Assembly (NCBI GenBank): GCA_036258055.1
Contig: DATAEK010000100.1
Coordinates: 1 to 13,984 of the forward strand
Source of the DNA: DATAEK01 sp036258055
GTDB lineage: Bacteria > Acidobacteriota > Vicinamibacteria > Vicinamibacterales > 2-12-FULL-66-21
DNA: 13,984 nucleotides
Direction of reading: 5' to 3'
Made by a program: the position numbers and the translations under genes. This document shows, piece after piece, positions 7,324 through 13,984 of this stretch. Numbering within the stretch: the first letter of the stretch is position 1; the number at the start of each line of letters is the position of its first letter. The notes under the pieces were generated by a model. It ran no database searches. It saw only the letters and a program-made list of their open reading frames with translations, and was not told where the DNA came from.

Positions 7324-7479
7324 ATGAGCAATGACTCCGGCCAACTTCCGATGCCAGAGCCGAAACGGCCGTATGCGACACCGGAGTTGCGCGTCTTCGG
7401 CACCGTCACCGCACTGACGGCTGAGGCGTCGATGTCCGGCAAACTGCGGGACGGCGGCCCCAACAACCTCAAGACTTGA
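7324..7479 (+). CDS. Lasso-type RiPP precursor peptide (A)
   Basis: A 51-aa peptide. The leader carries the RRE-binding signature of lasso precursors: Y17-x2-P20-x-L22-x3-G26 in RPYATPELRVFG, then TVTALT with L31-T32. The core region is EASMSGKLRDGGPNNLKT (34-51). It has one Asp after the leader (D43) as ring acceptor, no Cys, and a C-terminal Thr. Starting the core at A35 gives a 9-residue ring with tail GGPNNLKT; starting at S36 gives an 8-residue ring. The usual Thr at leader position -2 (T32) would place the core start at E34 and make a 10-residue ring, so the cut site is unresolved. The ATG at 7324 gives a normal leader. An in-frame ATG at 7255, overlapping the methyltransferase stop, would add 23 residues. 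Its stop codon overlaps the kinase start (TTGA). Confidence 0.92.
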   Translation: MSNDSGQLPMPEPKRPYATPELRVFGTVTALTAEASMSGKLRDGGPNNLKT

Positions 7480-8456
7480 CAGGCGTTCACCTCCATCGCG
7501 CTGCCGGCTTGACGATCGCCGCCGATCGTCCGGTTCCGGGTCTCTCCCTCACTGCCGCGCCCGCGACCGCCGACCTCCACCTTCACTTCGAGGCCTCGCC
7601 TCGCTGGGGCGACGATGCCTATCGTCCGTTTCATCGCGCGAGTGCGACTGATGCTGCGGGTCAACCGGTCGTCAGCGTGGACGCTTCACCCAATGGCTAT
7701 CGATTCCGCTATGCCGACGGAACCTCCATTTGGCTCGATGCCGTCGCGCGCCACGTCTGGTGTACTTGGAGCAAGGCGGCAACGCTCGAAGACGTCTGCA
7801 CCTATATCGTCGGTCCGATTCTGGCGTTTGCGCTCCGCCTCCGCGGAGCCCTCGCGCTTCATGCCAGCGCCGTGGAGGTCGGCGGCCGTGCGATCGCCCT
7901 CGTCGGACCGCACGGCGCGGGCAAGTCAACCGTCGCGGCGGCGCTGGCGCGGCTGGGTCACGCAGTCGTGACCGACGACGTGCTGCGATTGAGACGGGTG
8001 GATTCGGTGTGGCTGGCCGAGCCGTTCGCTGGTGACCTCCGGCTGTGGCCCGAAAGCGCGCGCCTCGTGCTCGGTTCGAGCGACACGCTGCCGCGCATCA
8101 CGCCCTCGTGGAACAAGCGGGCTCTGGCGATTGGCGCGCACGGTACTCGTCCTTCCGGGCAGATCGTGCCGCTTGCCGGGATCGTGTTTCTCGATCCCCG
8201 CGAACCGGGATGCGCGGCGCCGCGCCTCGTGCCGACGACGGAGCGCGACGCGTTGCTCCGCCTGGCGACGAATTCCTCAGCGGCGCACCTGCTCGACCGC
8301 CGCCAGCGCGCGGCCGAGTTCGTACAGCTCAGCGCGCTCGTCCGCGACATTCCAGCAATCGCAGCCGTCGCGCGACAGGATCCCGGCCCGGCGGCATTCG
8401 ACACGTTCATCCTTCGGATCCTCGAGTGGTTCGACGGGCTGACACCCACTTCATGA
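7476..8456 (+). CDS. HPr-kinase-like precursor peptide kinase
   Basis: A 326-aa protein starting at TTG 7476, overlapping the precursor stop (TTGA). This start keeps the typical opening HRAAGLTIAADRPVPGL; the next TTG (7509) would lose it. The kinase core has LHASAVEVGGRAIALVG leading to the Walker A loop GPHGAGKST (144-152, K150), then AVVTDDVLRL (TDD 166-168), equivalent to the catalytic acidic segment of HPr kinase. Homologues in lasso clusters (PadeK, ThcoK) phosphorylate the hydroxyl of the C-terminal residue, Ser in the studied cases, of the precursor. Here the precursor ends in Thr51, so Thr phosphorylation is the prediction. No HPr or other PTS gene is nearby, which supports a dedicated peptide-kinase role rather than carbon-catabolite control. 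The stop overlaps the next start (ATGA). Confidence 0.9.
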   Translation: MTGVHLHRAAGLTIAADRPVPGLSLTAAPATADLHLHFEASPRWGDDAYRPFHRASATDAAGQPVVSVDASPNGYRFRYADGTSIWLDAVARHVWCTWSKAATLEDVCTYIVGPILAFALRLRGALALHASAVEVGGRAIALVGPHGAGKSTVAAALARLGHAVVTDDVLRLRRVDSVWLAEPFAGDLRLWPESARLVLGSSDTLPRITPSWNKRALAIGAHGTRPSGQIVPLAGIVFLDPREPGCAAPRLVPTTERDALLRLATNSSAAHLLDRRQRAAEFVQLSALVRDIPAIAAVARQDPGPAAFDTFILRILEWFDGLTPTS

Positions 8457-9643
8457 TCCAACGAGCCTCCTGTCTGCCCGGCAATTTTGAATCGGCGCCG
8501 ATGCGGTTGTTGATCTCCATCGGTTGCGACGGCCTGAGAACCCGGTTCACGGGCGATCAACCGGTCCTCGACGCTCGCGACTGGGAAGACCTTGCGGAGC
8601 TGGCTCGCCGTCACGGAATGACGGCGTGGCTCCATGAGTCCCTCGCCAAACGCACTGATGCGCCTGAACCCGTGCGTCAACGAGTTGCTGACGAGGCGCG
8701 CGGGCAGGCCGCCGATGCGCTTCGAGCGATGACCGAACTGGTCGAGATCAGCTGCGCGTTGACGCGCGCCGGGGTCGCGCACGTCACGATCAAGGGACCG
8801 GCTCTGGCCGCGTGGCTCTACTCGAGTGCAGCCAGACGGGCCTTCACCGATCTGGACGTCATTGTCAGACCCGACCAACTCGAGCCCGCGTTGGCTGCCC
8901 TCGAGACCCGTGGCTACTTCCTGCCTCCCGAATCGACGTCAACTACCGCTCGCGTCGTGTACGCAGGACGCTCGGCCTGGCCACTCGCGCGCAGGGGCGC
9001 TTTCCCCGTCGACCTGCACTGGCGCCTCGCCGATCTTTCGTTCTCAGTTCCGCTGTCCGTCACGCGCGTGATTCGTGATGCCGTGTCGTTGGACGTCTCG
9101 GGCGAACGACTGCCCGTTCCGTCCCCCACGCACGCGGCGGCGATTACATTCGCGCATGCCGCGAAGCACGGCTGGTGCAGTCTGGAGATCATCCTGACGC
9201 TCGGGCAGCTTGTCTGCCGGACGGACATCGACTGGCGTGAGATTCGACGCTCGTTCGATGACTCCGGAACGTCGCGGGGGCTGATCACCGGCGCACGGCT
9301 CGCACACGCTGTCTTCGGTGTGACACTGCCGCCGGAGCTCGACGAATATCATCCGTCGCAAACGATCGATCGGCTGATGCTCTTCGCGGAGGATCTGCTC
9401 GCTCGCCCGGCAGGCGATCACGCTGACCGCTGGGAGGAGCGCCGGCTGCATCGCGCCTCGCTCGATCGTCGGCGCGATCGAGTGCGGTACGAGACGCTGA
9501 GACTGCTGATGCCGACGCCGCTCGATGCCGAGTGGTGCCGCTTGCCCCCTGGCCTCGCGCCACTCTACGGGCCGCTACGCCTGGTACGCCTGGCGTTCCA
9601 AACCATGGGCACAGCCTTCGCCCGCCCATCGATTCGCAGCTGA
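8453..9643 (+). CDS. Lasso-cluster nucleotidyltransferase-fold protein
   Basis: A 396-aa protein. The ATG at 8453 overlaps the kinase stop as ATGA; the frame is open far upstream but that part only shadows the kinase gene. An internal ATG at residue 17 is a possible alternative. The signature VTIKGPALAAWLY (111-123) then R129-AFTDLDVIV (DLD 133-135) is that of the uncharacterised nucleotidyltransferase family NTP_transf_5, with the paired Asp of a metal site. Later segments (PVDLHWRLAD, HAAAITFAHAAKHGW) are also typical of the family. Homologues accompany HprK-like kinases in lasso clusters. In the pseudomycoidin system, as I recall, such a protein adds sugar to the phosphorylated C terminus, so a step acting on phospho-Thr51 is plausible. 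It is the last gene of the cluster, ending 6 bases from the convergent HTH gene. Confidence 0.85.
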   Translation: MIQRASCLPGNFESAPMRLLISIGCDGLRTRFTGDQPVLDARDWEDLAELARRHGMTAWLHESLAKRTDAPEPVRQRVADEARGQAADALRAMTELVEISCALTRAGVAHVTIKGPALAAWLYSSAARRAFTDLDVIVRPDQLEPALAALETRGYFLPPESTSTTARVVYAGRSAWPLARRGAFPVDLHWRLADLSFSVPLSVTRVIRDAVSLDVSGERLPVPSPTHAAAITFAHAAKHGWCSLEIILTLGQLVCRTDIDWREIRRSFDDSGTSRGLITGARLAHAVFGVTLPPELDEYHPSQTIDRLMLFAEDLLARPAGDHADRWEERRLHRASLDRRRDRVRYETLRLLMPTPLDAEWCRLPPGLAPLYGPLRLVRLAFQTMGTAFARPSIRS

Positions 9644-9649
9644 GCCAAG

Positions 9650-9946
9650 CTACGAGCTCTTCTCAGTGTGTTTCTCGATCCCGATGAGCGGCTCGAGAAT
9701 TCGCGAGCCACGGCAGGAGGGGCATTTTCCTGGGCGCGTCAGCCTGTCAGCGTCGAAGACGAACCCGCACGTCTTGCACCGTGCTGGTTCCACACGGACG
9801 CGGTGGCCGGCGGCCCGAGCGGATCTCACCATGTGGCGCAGATCGTCCTCGATGTCCTTGCGATCGAGCTTGAGCTCGCGCGCCAGGCTCGAGGCCGTGC
9901 GTGGTGTCACCGCCAGCATCTCAATCAGGTCCTTCCGGTACGTCAT
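9650..9946 (-). CDS. Small HTH/zinc-ribbon predicted transcriptional regulator
   Basis: A 98-aa protein. Residues about 4-45 (DLIEMLAVTPRTASSLARELKLDRKDIEDDLRHM) form a winged-helix-like HTH. The C-terminal half is a zinc ribbon with CKTC (C57, C60) and CPSC (C75, C78). This layout matches the small COG3357-type family of predicted regulators with an HTH fused to a Zn ribbon. The ATG complement is at 9944-9946 and has no obvious SD, so translation may be leaderless or the start imprecise. It is divergent from the flavoprotein gene (27 bases between starts) and converges on the lasso cluster. Its target is unknown; autoregulation or control of the flavoprotein is possible. Confidence 0.82.
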   Translation of the reverse strand: MTYRKDLIEMLAVTPRTASSLARELKLDRKDIEDDLRHMVRSARAAGHRVRVEPARCKTCGFVFDADRLTRPGKCPSCRGSRILEPLIGIEKHTEKSS

Positions 9947-9973
9947 CGGGGGGAGTGACCGATACTAACCCGG

Positions 9974-11227
9974 ATGGTCGACGAACCGATCGATATCGCA
10001 ATCGTTGGCGCCGGCGCCGCAGGCCTGGCGACGGCGATCTTCGCGCGTCGGCGTTGCTCCACGAAACGGGTCGTCGTCTTCGAAGGCGCGCGCAGTCCGG
10101 GAGCGAAGATCCTCGTCAGCGGCGGCTCCCGCTGCAACGTGACCAACACCATCGTCACAGAACAGGACTTCAATGGCGGGCGCGCTGGGACCGTCCGCCG
10201 GATTCTGCGCTCGATGCCGGTGGCTGATACCGTCCGCTTCTTTAACGAGCTCGGCGTCACGTTGCATGAGGAAGCAGACGGGAAGCTCTTCCCCGATTCC
10301 AATCGGTCGCGTGACGTCCTCAACGCCCTGCTGCGGGAGGTTGCGCGTGTCGGCGCAGAGCTTCGCGCTTCACATCGCATCCTCGACGTCTCACGACGCA
10401 ACGGCGGGTTTGACCTCGACACGAACGCCGGCAGATTCAGAGCCCGCTCGATCGTGCTCGCCACCGGCGGGCTGTCCCTTCCGAAGAGCGGCAGCGATGG
10501 AGCTGGATACGGGTTCGCCGCCCGCTTCGGTCACACCATCGTTCCGACGACGCCGGCGCTGGTGCCGCTGATGCTCGAGCAGAACTACGGCAACGGCTTC
10601 GATCCTGGTCTGCGCGGCGTCGCCCAGCACGTGCGGCTGGACGTCAGAATCGACGGCGCTATCGACCGACGGATTGAGGGGCCCTTGCTGTGGACGCACT
10701 TCGGCGTCAGCGGCCCAGCGGCGCTCGATGCGTCGCGGCACTGGCTGCGCGCCCGACTCGAGGGCCGCTCGGCGGCGATCACGGCCAACATGCTGGCCGG
10801 CACGGAGTTCGAAGCCGCCGACGCAAGGTTCAGAGAGGCTGCCTCTGAAACGCCGCGGGCCACGGTTCGAACGTTCCTCGCGCGGTTGTTGCCTGCGTCG
10901 GTTGCGTCGACCGTCATGACCCATGCGGGCCTGACGACCGACGTCGCGCTCGCCGCGCTCACGCGCGATGACCGGCGGCGTCTCGTGCACGCGCTGGTCG
11001 AATGGCCGCTTCCGATCCTGGATTCGCGCGGATACAACTACGCGGAAGTCACGGCTGGGGGTGTCGCGCTCCCGGAAACCAATCCAGCGACGATGGAATC
11101 GCGCGTGTGTCCGGGGTTGTTCCTGGTCGGCGAGATCCTCGACGTCGACGGCAGGCTGGGCGGATTCAATTTTCAATGGGCCTGGGCCACGGGAAACGTT
11201 GCTGGTGATGCGCTTGCGGCTGCCTGA
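9974..11227 (+). CDS. HI0933/YhiN-family FAD-dependent oxidoreductase
   Basis: A 417-aa flavoprotein. The N terminus has a Rossmann dinucleotide-binding motif, IAIVGAGAAGLATAIFA (GAGAAG 12-17), followed by E38. The family hallmark GAKILVSGGSRCNVTN lies at 43-58. Further signatures are VLATGGLSLPKSGSDGAGY, LLWTHFGVSGPAALDASR, and the C-terminal FAD-contact block GRLGGFNFQWAWATGNVAG. Length and architecture match the widespread YhiN/BaiN group, which is cytosolic. One gut relative was described as acting on bile-acid intermediates, but the general physiological role is not established. No coupling to the lasso genes is seen: the HTH gene intervenes on the opposite strand. A G-rich stretch (9948-9953) is too far from the ATG to be a good SD. 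Confidence 0.94.
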   Translation: MVDEPIDIAIVGAGAAGLATAIFARRRCSTKRVVVFEGARSPGAKILVSGGSRCNVTNTIVTEQDFNGGRAGTVRRILRSMPVADTVRFFNELGVTLHEEADGKLFPDSNRSRDVLNALLREVARVGAELRASHRILDVSRRNGGFDLDTNAGRFRARSIVLATGGLSLPKSGSDGAGYGFAARFGHTIVPTTPALVPLMLEQNYGNGFDPGLRGVAQHVRLDVRIDGAIDRRIEGPLLWTHFGVSGPAALDASRHWLRARLEGRSAAITANMLAGTEFEAADARFREAASETPRATVRTFLARLLPASVASTVMTHAGLTTDVALAALTRDDRRRLVHALVEWPLPILDSRGYNYAEVTAGGVALPETNPATMESRVCPGLFLVGEILDVDGRLGGFNFQWAWATGNVAGDALAAA

Positions 11228-11233
11228 AACGTT

Positions 11234-11281
11234 CCTCGCGACCGGGCTTTCGCGAAGGTTTCCGGCGCGGCTATCGCGAGG
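11234..11281. terminator. Inverted repeat between convergent genes, possible weak bidirectional terminator
   Basis: In the 75-bp gap between the flavoprotein and the convergent kinase gene, CCTCGCGA (11234-11241) is perfectly repeated in inverse as TCGCGAGG (11274-11281). The palindrome TTCGCGAA (11249-11256) lies inside the 32-base loop. The position between two gene ends suits transcription termination, but neither strand has a following U-run, so a classical intrinsic terminator is not shown. It may instead be a Rho-linked structure or chance. Confidence 0.3.
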
Positions 11282-11302
11282 GCTTCGACCGTTGATCGGT
11301 AA

Positions 11303-13567
11303 TCACGACGGTGTTGGAAGGCCGAGAATGCGATGACCGTCCGCCTCGGCGAATGCGCGCGCGGCCGCCGCGTGGGCTGCGCGCGCCCGCTCGACGATCG
11401 CGGTGAATGCGGGCTCACGCCGGATCGGATCGAGGATGACGGCAGTCTCGAGGGCGCGCCCGCAATGCCAGCCGGTGTCGACAGCCCGCCGCAGCAGGGT
11501 CAGCGCGCGATCGTAATCCCTCAAGCCGACTGACGCGAGCGCCCAGTAATACCAACCCTCGGGATCCGAGAATCCTGAAAACTCGAGTAACGTGGTCACC
11601 GCTCGTTGGCCGCCTTCGTAGTCACCTTCGACAATCGCCTGGCACGCACTCAACACCGCGGTCAAGTGCTGGTTCCCTGGCGCTTTCGACGCTTCCGTCC
11701 GGCACAGCTTGATCACGTCGTCGGTCCGCCCCAACGAGAGGAGCGCCATCGTCGTCACATACGGCGGATCTTCGCGGTCCGTCTCGATCGCCCGCTCGCA
11801 GTCGCCGTTCATGAAGAACGAATGCGCGACGCTCGTCCGGATCGAGGGATCGAGTCGGGACGCGCGATTGTAGGCGGCAATCGACGCCTCGAGCAGCCCG
11901 CAGTAGCGGCACGCGTGCACCAGCCCCGCGTAGAGCTCCGGATCGCTCGTCCGGTCGCGAATGCGCCCGAGGAGGCGCACGACGGCCTGCTCTGCCCGGC
12001 CGCTGTCTACTTCGACGTGCGTGTACAAGTTGTGCGCGAGCGACAGGTCAGGGTTGATCCGGAACGCACGCGAGAACGCGTCGTCGGCCTCGGACAGGAA
12101 CTGGTGCGCGGCGTCCCCCATCCCGTACTTGCCCATGACCCGCAGGCATCGTCCGAGTCGCGCCCAGGCCGGCGCGTACGATGGATCGGCCTCCACCGCG
12201 CGCCGGTAGAAGTCGCGCGCCTGCCCCCACTGTGCCGAATAGGCGCTCAACCGGTTCGCGCGCAAGTAGAACCCGTACGCCTCGGCGCTCGCTGGCACAT
12301 CCCGACGCATCATCCGCTGCTCTCGGCTCGAGAGCGGCAACGCCAACGCTTCGACGACCGCTGACGACACCGAATCCTGCACCTGGAAGAGGTCGTCGAG
12401 CCGCACCTGCGCGGTGTGCGACCACAGTACGGTTCCGGCGGGCACGTCCACCAGTTGCACGCTGACCCGCACGAGGTCTCCCGCCTGGAGCAGCGTGCCG
12501 GTCACCACCGCGTCGACGCCCGCGTCAGTTGCCAGTCGGCGGAGATCCAGTGTGCCCTGCGCGAAGGCGGACGCCGTGAGGCTCGAGCGCACGATGAGCG
12601 ATTCGATGCCTGACAGAGAGACGGTGATCGCGTCCGGCAGGCTGTACGCGAGGAAATCAATCGCGGGATCCGGACGCAGAACCCTGAACGGCAAGACGAT
12701 GAGGCGCGTCGCCGCTCTCGCCACCGGCGACGTCGCCAGGTCCGCTCTGGTCAGACACGCGCGCAGGTCCATCGCCATCGTCTCAGCTGACTGGTAGCGA
12801 TCGACAGGCAGCTTCGCCAGCGCGCGTTGAATCACCCGATCGGTTTCGGCGACTGCCGGCGAACCGACGAGCGCCGGTGGGTGATCGTGCAGGACCGCGT
12901 GAAGGATGTCGATCACGGAGTCACCGGTAAAGGCTGGCCGGCCGCTCAGCATCTCGAACAGGACTGCGCCCACCGCAAAGAGATCGGAACGGGAATCGAC
13001 TTCGCCGCCACTGGCTTGCTCCGGCGCCATGTAGCGAGGCGTGCCCATCAGCACGCCCGGCATGGTGAGCGATGTCGTGTCGATGCTGACCGAGACCGGG
13101 CGCGCCAAACCGAAGTCGAGCAGCTTCACGCCGTGGGGCGTCATGAACACGTTCGATGGCTTCAGGTCGCGGTGAATGATTCCGCGATGGTGCAGCGCTT
13201 CGAGCGCCGAAAGGATCCCGAGCGTGGTCGAAACCGCCTCCGGCGCCGGCAGTGGACCTTCAGCGAGCCTGTCACCCAACGATCGACCTTCGAGGAATTC
13301 CATCGCGAGAAACGGCTCACCCGCGTGCTCGCCAATCTCGAACAGCTGACAGATGTGCGGGTGGTTGACGGCCGCGGCGGCGCGCGCTTCGCGCAGGAAG
13401 CGTTCGCGCATCGCCGGATCCGAGGCGGGCAGTATCGTCTTGATCGCGACCTGGCGCTCGAGCTGGTCGTCGATGCCCTCGAAGACGATGCCCATGCCGC
13501 CGCGTCCGATCTGACGGACGATGCGGTAGCGGCCGATGCTTTCGGGAATTGAGGAGGGATCCGACAC
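11303..13567 (-). CDS. Ser/Thr protein kinase with TolB/FlgO-like and TPR regions
   Basis: A 754-aa protein starting at GTG (complement of 13565-13567). Residues 14-272 are a Hanks-type kinase: Gly loop GRGGMG (21-26), Lys43 in VAIK, catalytic HRDLKPSN (132-139), DFG (151-153), and APEQ (181-184) closing an activation loop rich in Thr/Ser. All catalytic residues are present. Residues about 287-407 (LIVLPFRVLRPDPAIDFLAY... VVTGTLLQAGDLVRVSVQLVD... LWSHTAQ) match the TolB/FlgO-like domain often found C-terminal to such kinases or to adenylate cyclases. Residues about 425-740 are TPR-like helical repeats (ARDFYRRAVEADPSYAPAWARLGR, YDRALTLLRRAVDTGW). No transmembrane segment was found between domains, so it is probably cytosolic, unlike the common membrane receptor kinases. 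It is likely a signalling hub that recruits partners through TPRs. The M56 gene lies 73 bases upstream on the same strand. Confidence 0.93.
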   Translation of the reverse strand: MSDPSSIPESIGRYRIVRQIGRGGMGIVFEGIDDQLERQVAIKTILPASDPAMRERFLREARAAAAVNHPHICQLFEIGEHAGEPFLAMEFLEGRSLGDRLAEGPLPAPEAVSTTLGILSALEALHHRGIIHRDLKPSNVFMTPHGVKLLDFGLARPVSVSIDTTSLTMPGVLMGTPRYMAPEQASGGEVDSRSDLFAVGAVLFEMLSGRPAFTGDSVIDILHAVLHDHPPALVGSPAVAETDRVIQRALAKLPVDRYQSAETMAMDLRACLTRADLATSPVARAATRLIVLPFRVLRPDPAIDFLAYSLPDAITVSLSGIESLIVRSSLTASAFAQGTLDLRRLATDAGVDAVVTGTLLQAGDLVRVSVQLVDVPAGTVLWSHTAQVRLDDLFQVQDSVSSAVVEALALPLSSREQRMMRRDVPASAEAYGFYLRANRLSAYSAQWGQARDFYRRAVEADPSYAPAWARLGRCLRVMGKYGMGDAAHQFLSEADDAFSRAFRINPDLSLAHNLYTHVEVDSGRAEQAVVRLLGRIRDRTSDPELYAGLVHACRYCGLLEASIAAYNRASRLDPSIRTSVAHSFFMNGDCERAIETDREDPPYVTTMALLSLGRTDDVIKLCRTEASKAPGNQHLTAVLSACQAIVEGDYEGGQRAVTTLLEFSGFSDPEGWYYWALASVGLRDYDRALTLLRRAVDTGWHCGRALETAVILDPIRREPAFTAIVERARAAHAAAARAFAEADGHRILGLPTPS

Positions 13568-13640
13568 GGCTACCGTCTACCGGGGGCTCGGACCAACAAC
13601 ACCTGACTGCGGTCCGCTTCTCCGCGGATCGCCCGGACGA

Positions 13641-13984
13641 TCATGGAAGGAGGCGAATGAGCGCCTCGGTCAACCGGTAGATGTCGTGCGGCACGGACGC
13701 CATCCACAACGCTGCGAGCGTCGTCAGGGCCGATGCGGTGGCAAGCGACACGATGGGCAGACGTAGTGGACGGGGCGCCGACGCGCCGTCCACGAGACGC
13801 CGGACGCGGGTTTCGAGCAGCCCTTTGTGATGGAACATGCTCCATAGGATCGACCCGGTGTGTGCCGGCGACCTGTCTGCTAGGCGCGCGACCTTCACGA
13901 GCGCGGACGCAAGATTGACCGCTCGCGTCGCATCGCCCTCGACTGCGAGCGCGTCCGCGCGGCATTCGGCGGCCGCGTTCCAGG
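13641..13984 (-). CDS. M56/BlaR1-like membrane metallopeptidase, C-terminal fragment
   Basis: The 3' end of a minus-strand gene that starts right of the window; 113 residues are visible, with the TGA as complement of 13641-13643. The segment WNAAAECRADALAVEG, followed by AVNLASALVKVARL, resembles the M56/BlaR1 region after the HExxH motif. There the Glu of an E-x-x-A/C-D pattern is the third zinc ligand. LLETRVRRLV then matches the family's RV-x-x-L segment. A single hydrophobic helix near the end (PIVSLATASALTTLAALWMA) would be a transmembrane segment. The HExxH motif and N-terminal membrane helices are outside the window. M56 peptidases usually pair with a BlaI/MecI repressor, and none is visible here. 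Identification rests on short motifs. Confidence 0.7.
   Translation of the reverse strand, partial: WNAAAECRADALAVEGDATRAVNLASALVKVARLADRSPAHTGSILWSMFHHKGLLETRVRRLVDGASAPRPLRLPIVSLATASALTTLAALWMASVPHDIYRLTEALIRLLP

Noticed and set aside
8045..8452. A long N-terminal extension of the nucleotidyltransferase frame into the kinase gene
   Set aside because: These codons read as Arg/Ala/Pro-rich frameshifted kinase sequence; the ATGA overlap at 8453 gives a normal start and family-length protein.
7476..8456. A metabolic HPr kinase/phosphorylase controlling sugar uptake
   Set aside because: No PTS genes are nearby and the gene overlaps a lasso precursor, so the lasso-associated peptide kinase role fits better.
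11606..12364. Plus-strand open frames opposite the Ser/Thr kinase, including 12827-13552
   Set aside because: They are antisense to a gene with all kinase motifs and show no domain or start signal.

Overview
The window is a gene-dense, very GC-rich bacterial chromosome segment. The mix of an S9 peptidase with Gly/Arg-rich propeller insertions, a Ser/Thr kinase fused to TolB/FlgO-like and TPR regions, an M56 peptidase and an M4 protease resembles Acidobacteriota (perhaps Vicinamibacteria). That placement is inference from style, not from a marker gene. No rRNA, tRNA, CRISPR array or insertion sequence was recognised, and no stretch over 300 bases lacks a gene.

Layout. (1) 1-1430, + strand: the 3' end of a thermolysin-like (M4) metalloprotease, then an outer-membrane beta-barrel protein with a C-terminal SH3-like domain. 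(2) 1527-9643, + strand: a tightly packed lasso-type RiPP gene cluster. Its order is secreted S9 peptidase, PqqD-like RRE protein (B1), transglutaminase-like leader peptidase (B2), asparagine-synthetase-like macrolactam synthetase (C), PRMT-like methyltransferase, 51-aa precursor (A), HPr-kinase-like precursor kinase, and nucleotidyltransferase. All junctions are start/stop overlaps except the 61-bp gap before the precursor, which holds a candidate promoter. (3) 9650-9946, - strand: a small HTH/zinc-ribbon protein, divergent from a HI0933/YhiN-type flavoprotein (9974-11227, + strand). (4) 11303-13567, - strand: a Ser/Thr protein kinase with TolB/FlgO-like and TPR regions, preceded by the 3' end of an M56/BlaR1-like membrane peptidase that runs off the right edge.

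How the cluster should work. B1 binds the precursor leader (Y17-P20-L22-G26-L31-T32 signature), B2 cleaves the leader, and C activates an Asp side chain (only D43 is available) and closes the macrolactam. The kinase and nucleotidyltransferase are expected to tailor the C terminus, here a Thr (T51). The methyltransferase adds a further modification with unknown target. The S9 peptidase is a candidate lasso isopeptidase. No ABC transporter is present. The main puzzle is the core boundary: the conserved Thr-at-minus-2 rule and the 7-9-residue ring rule cannot both be met by this precursor.
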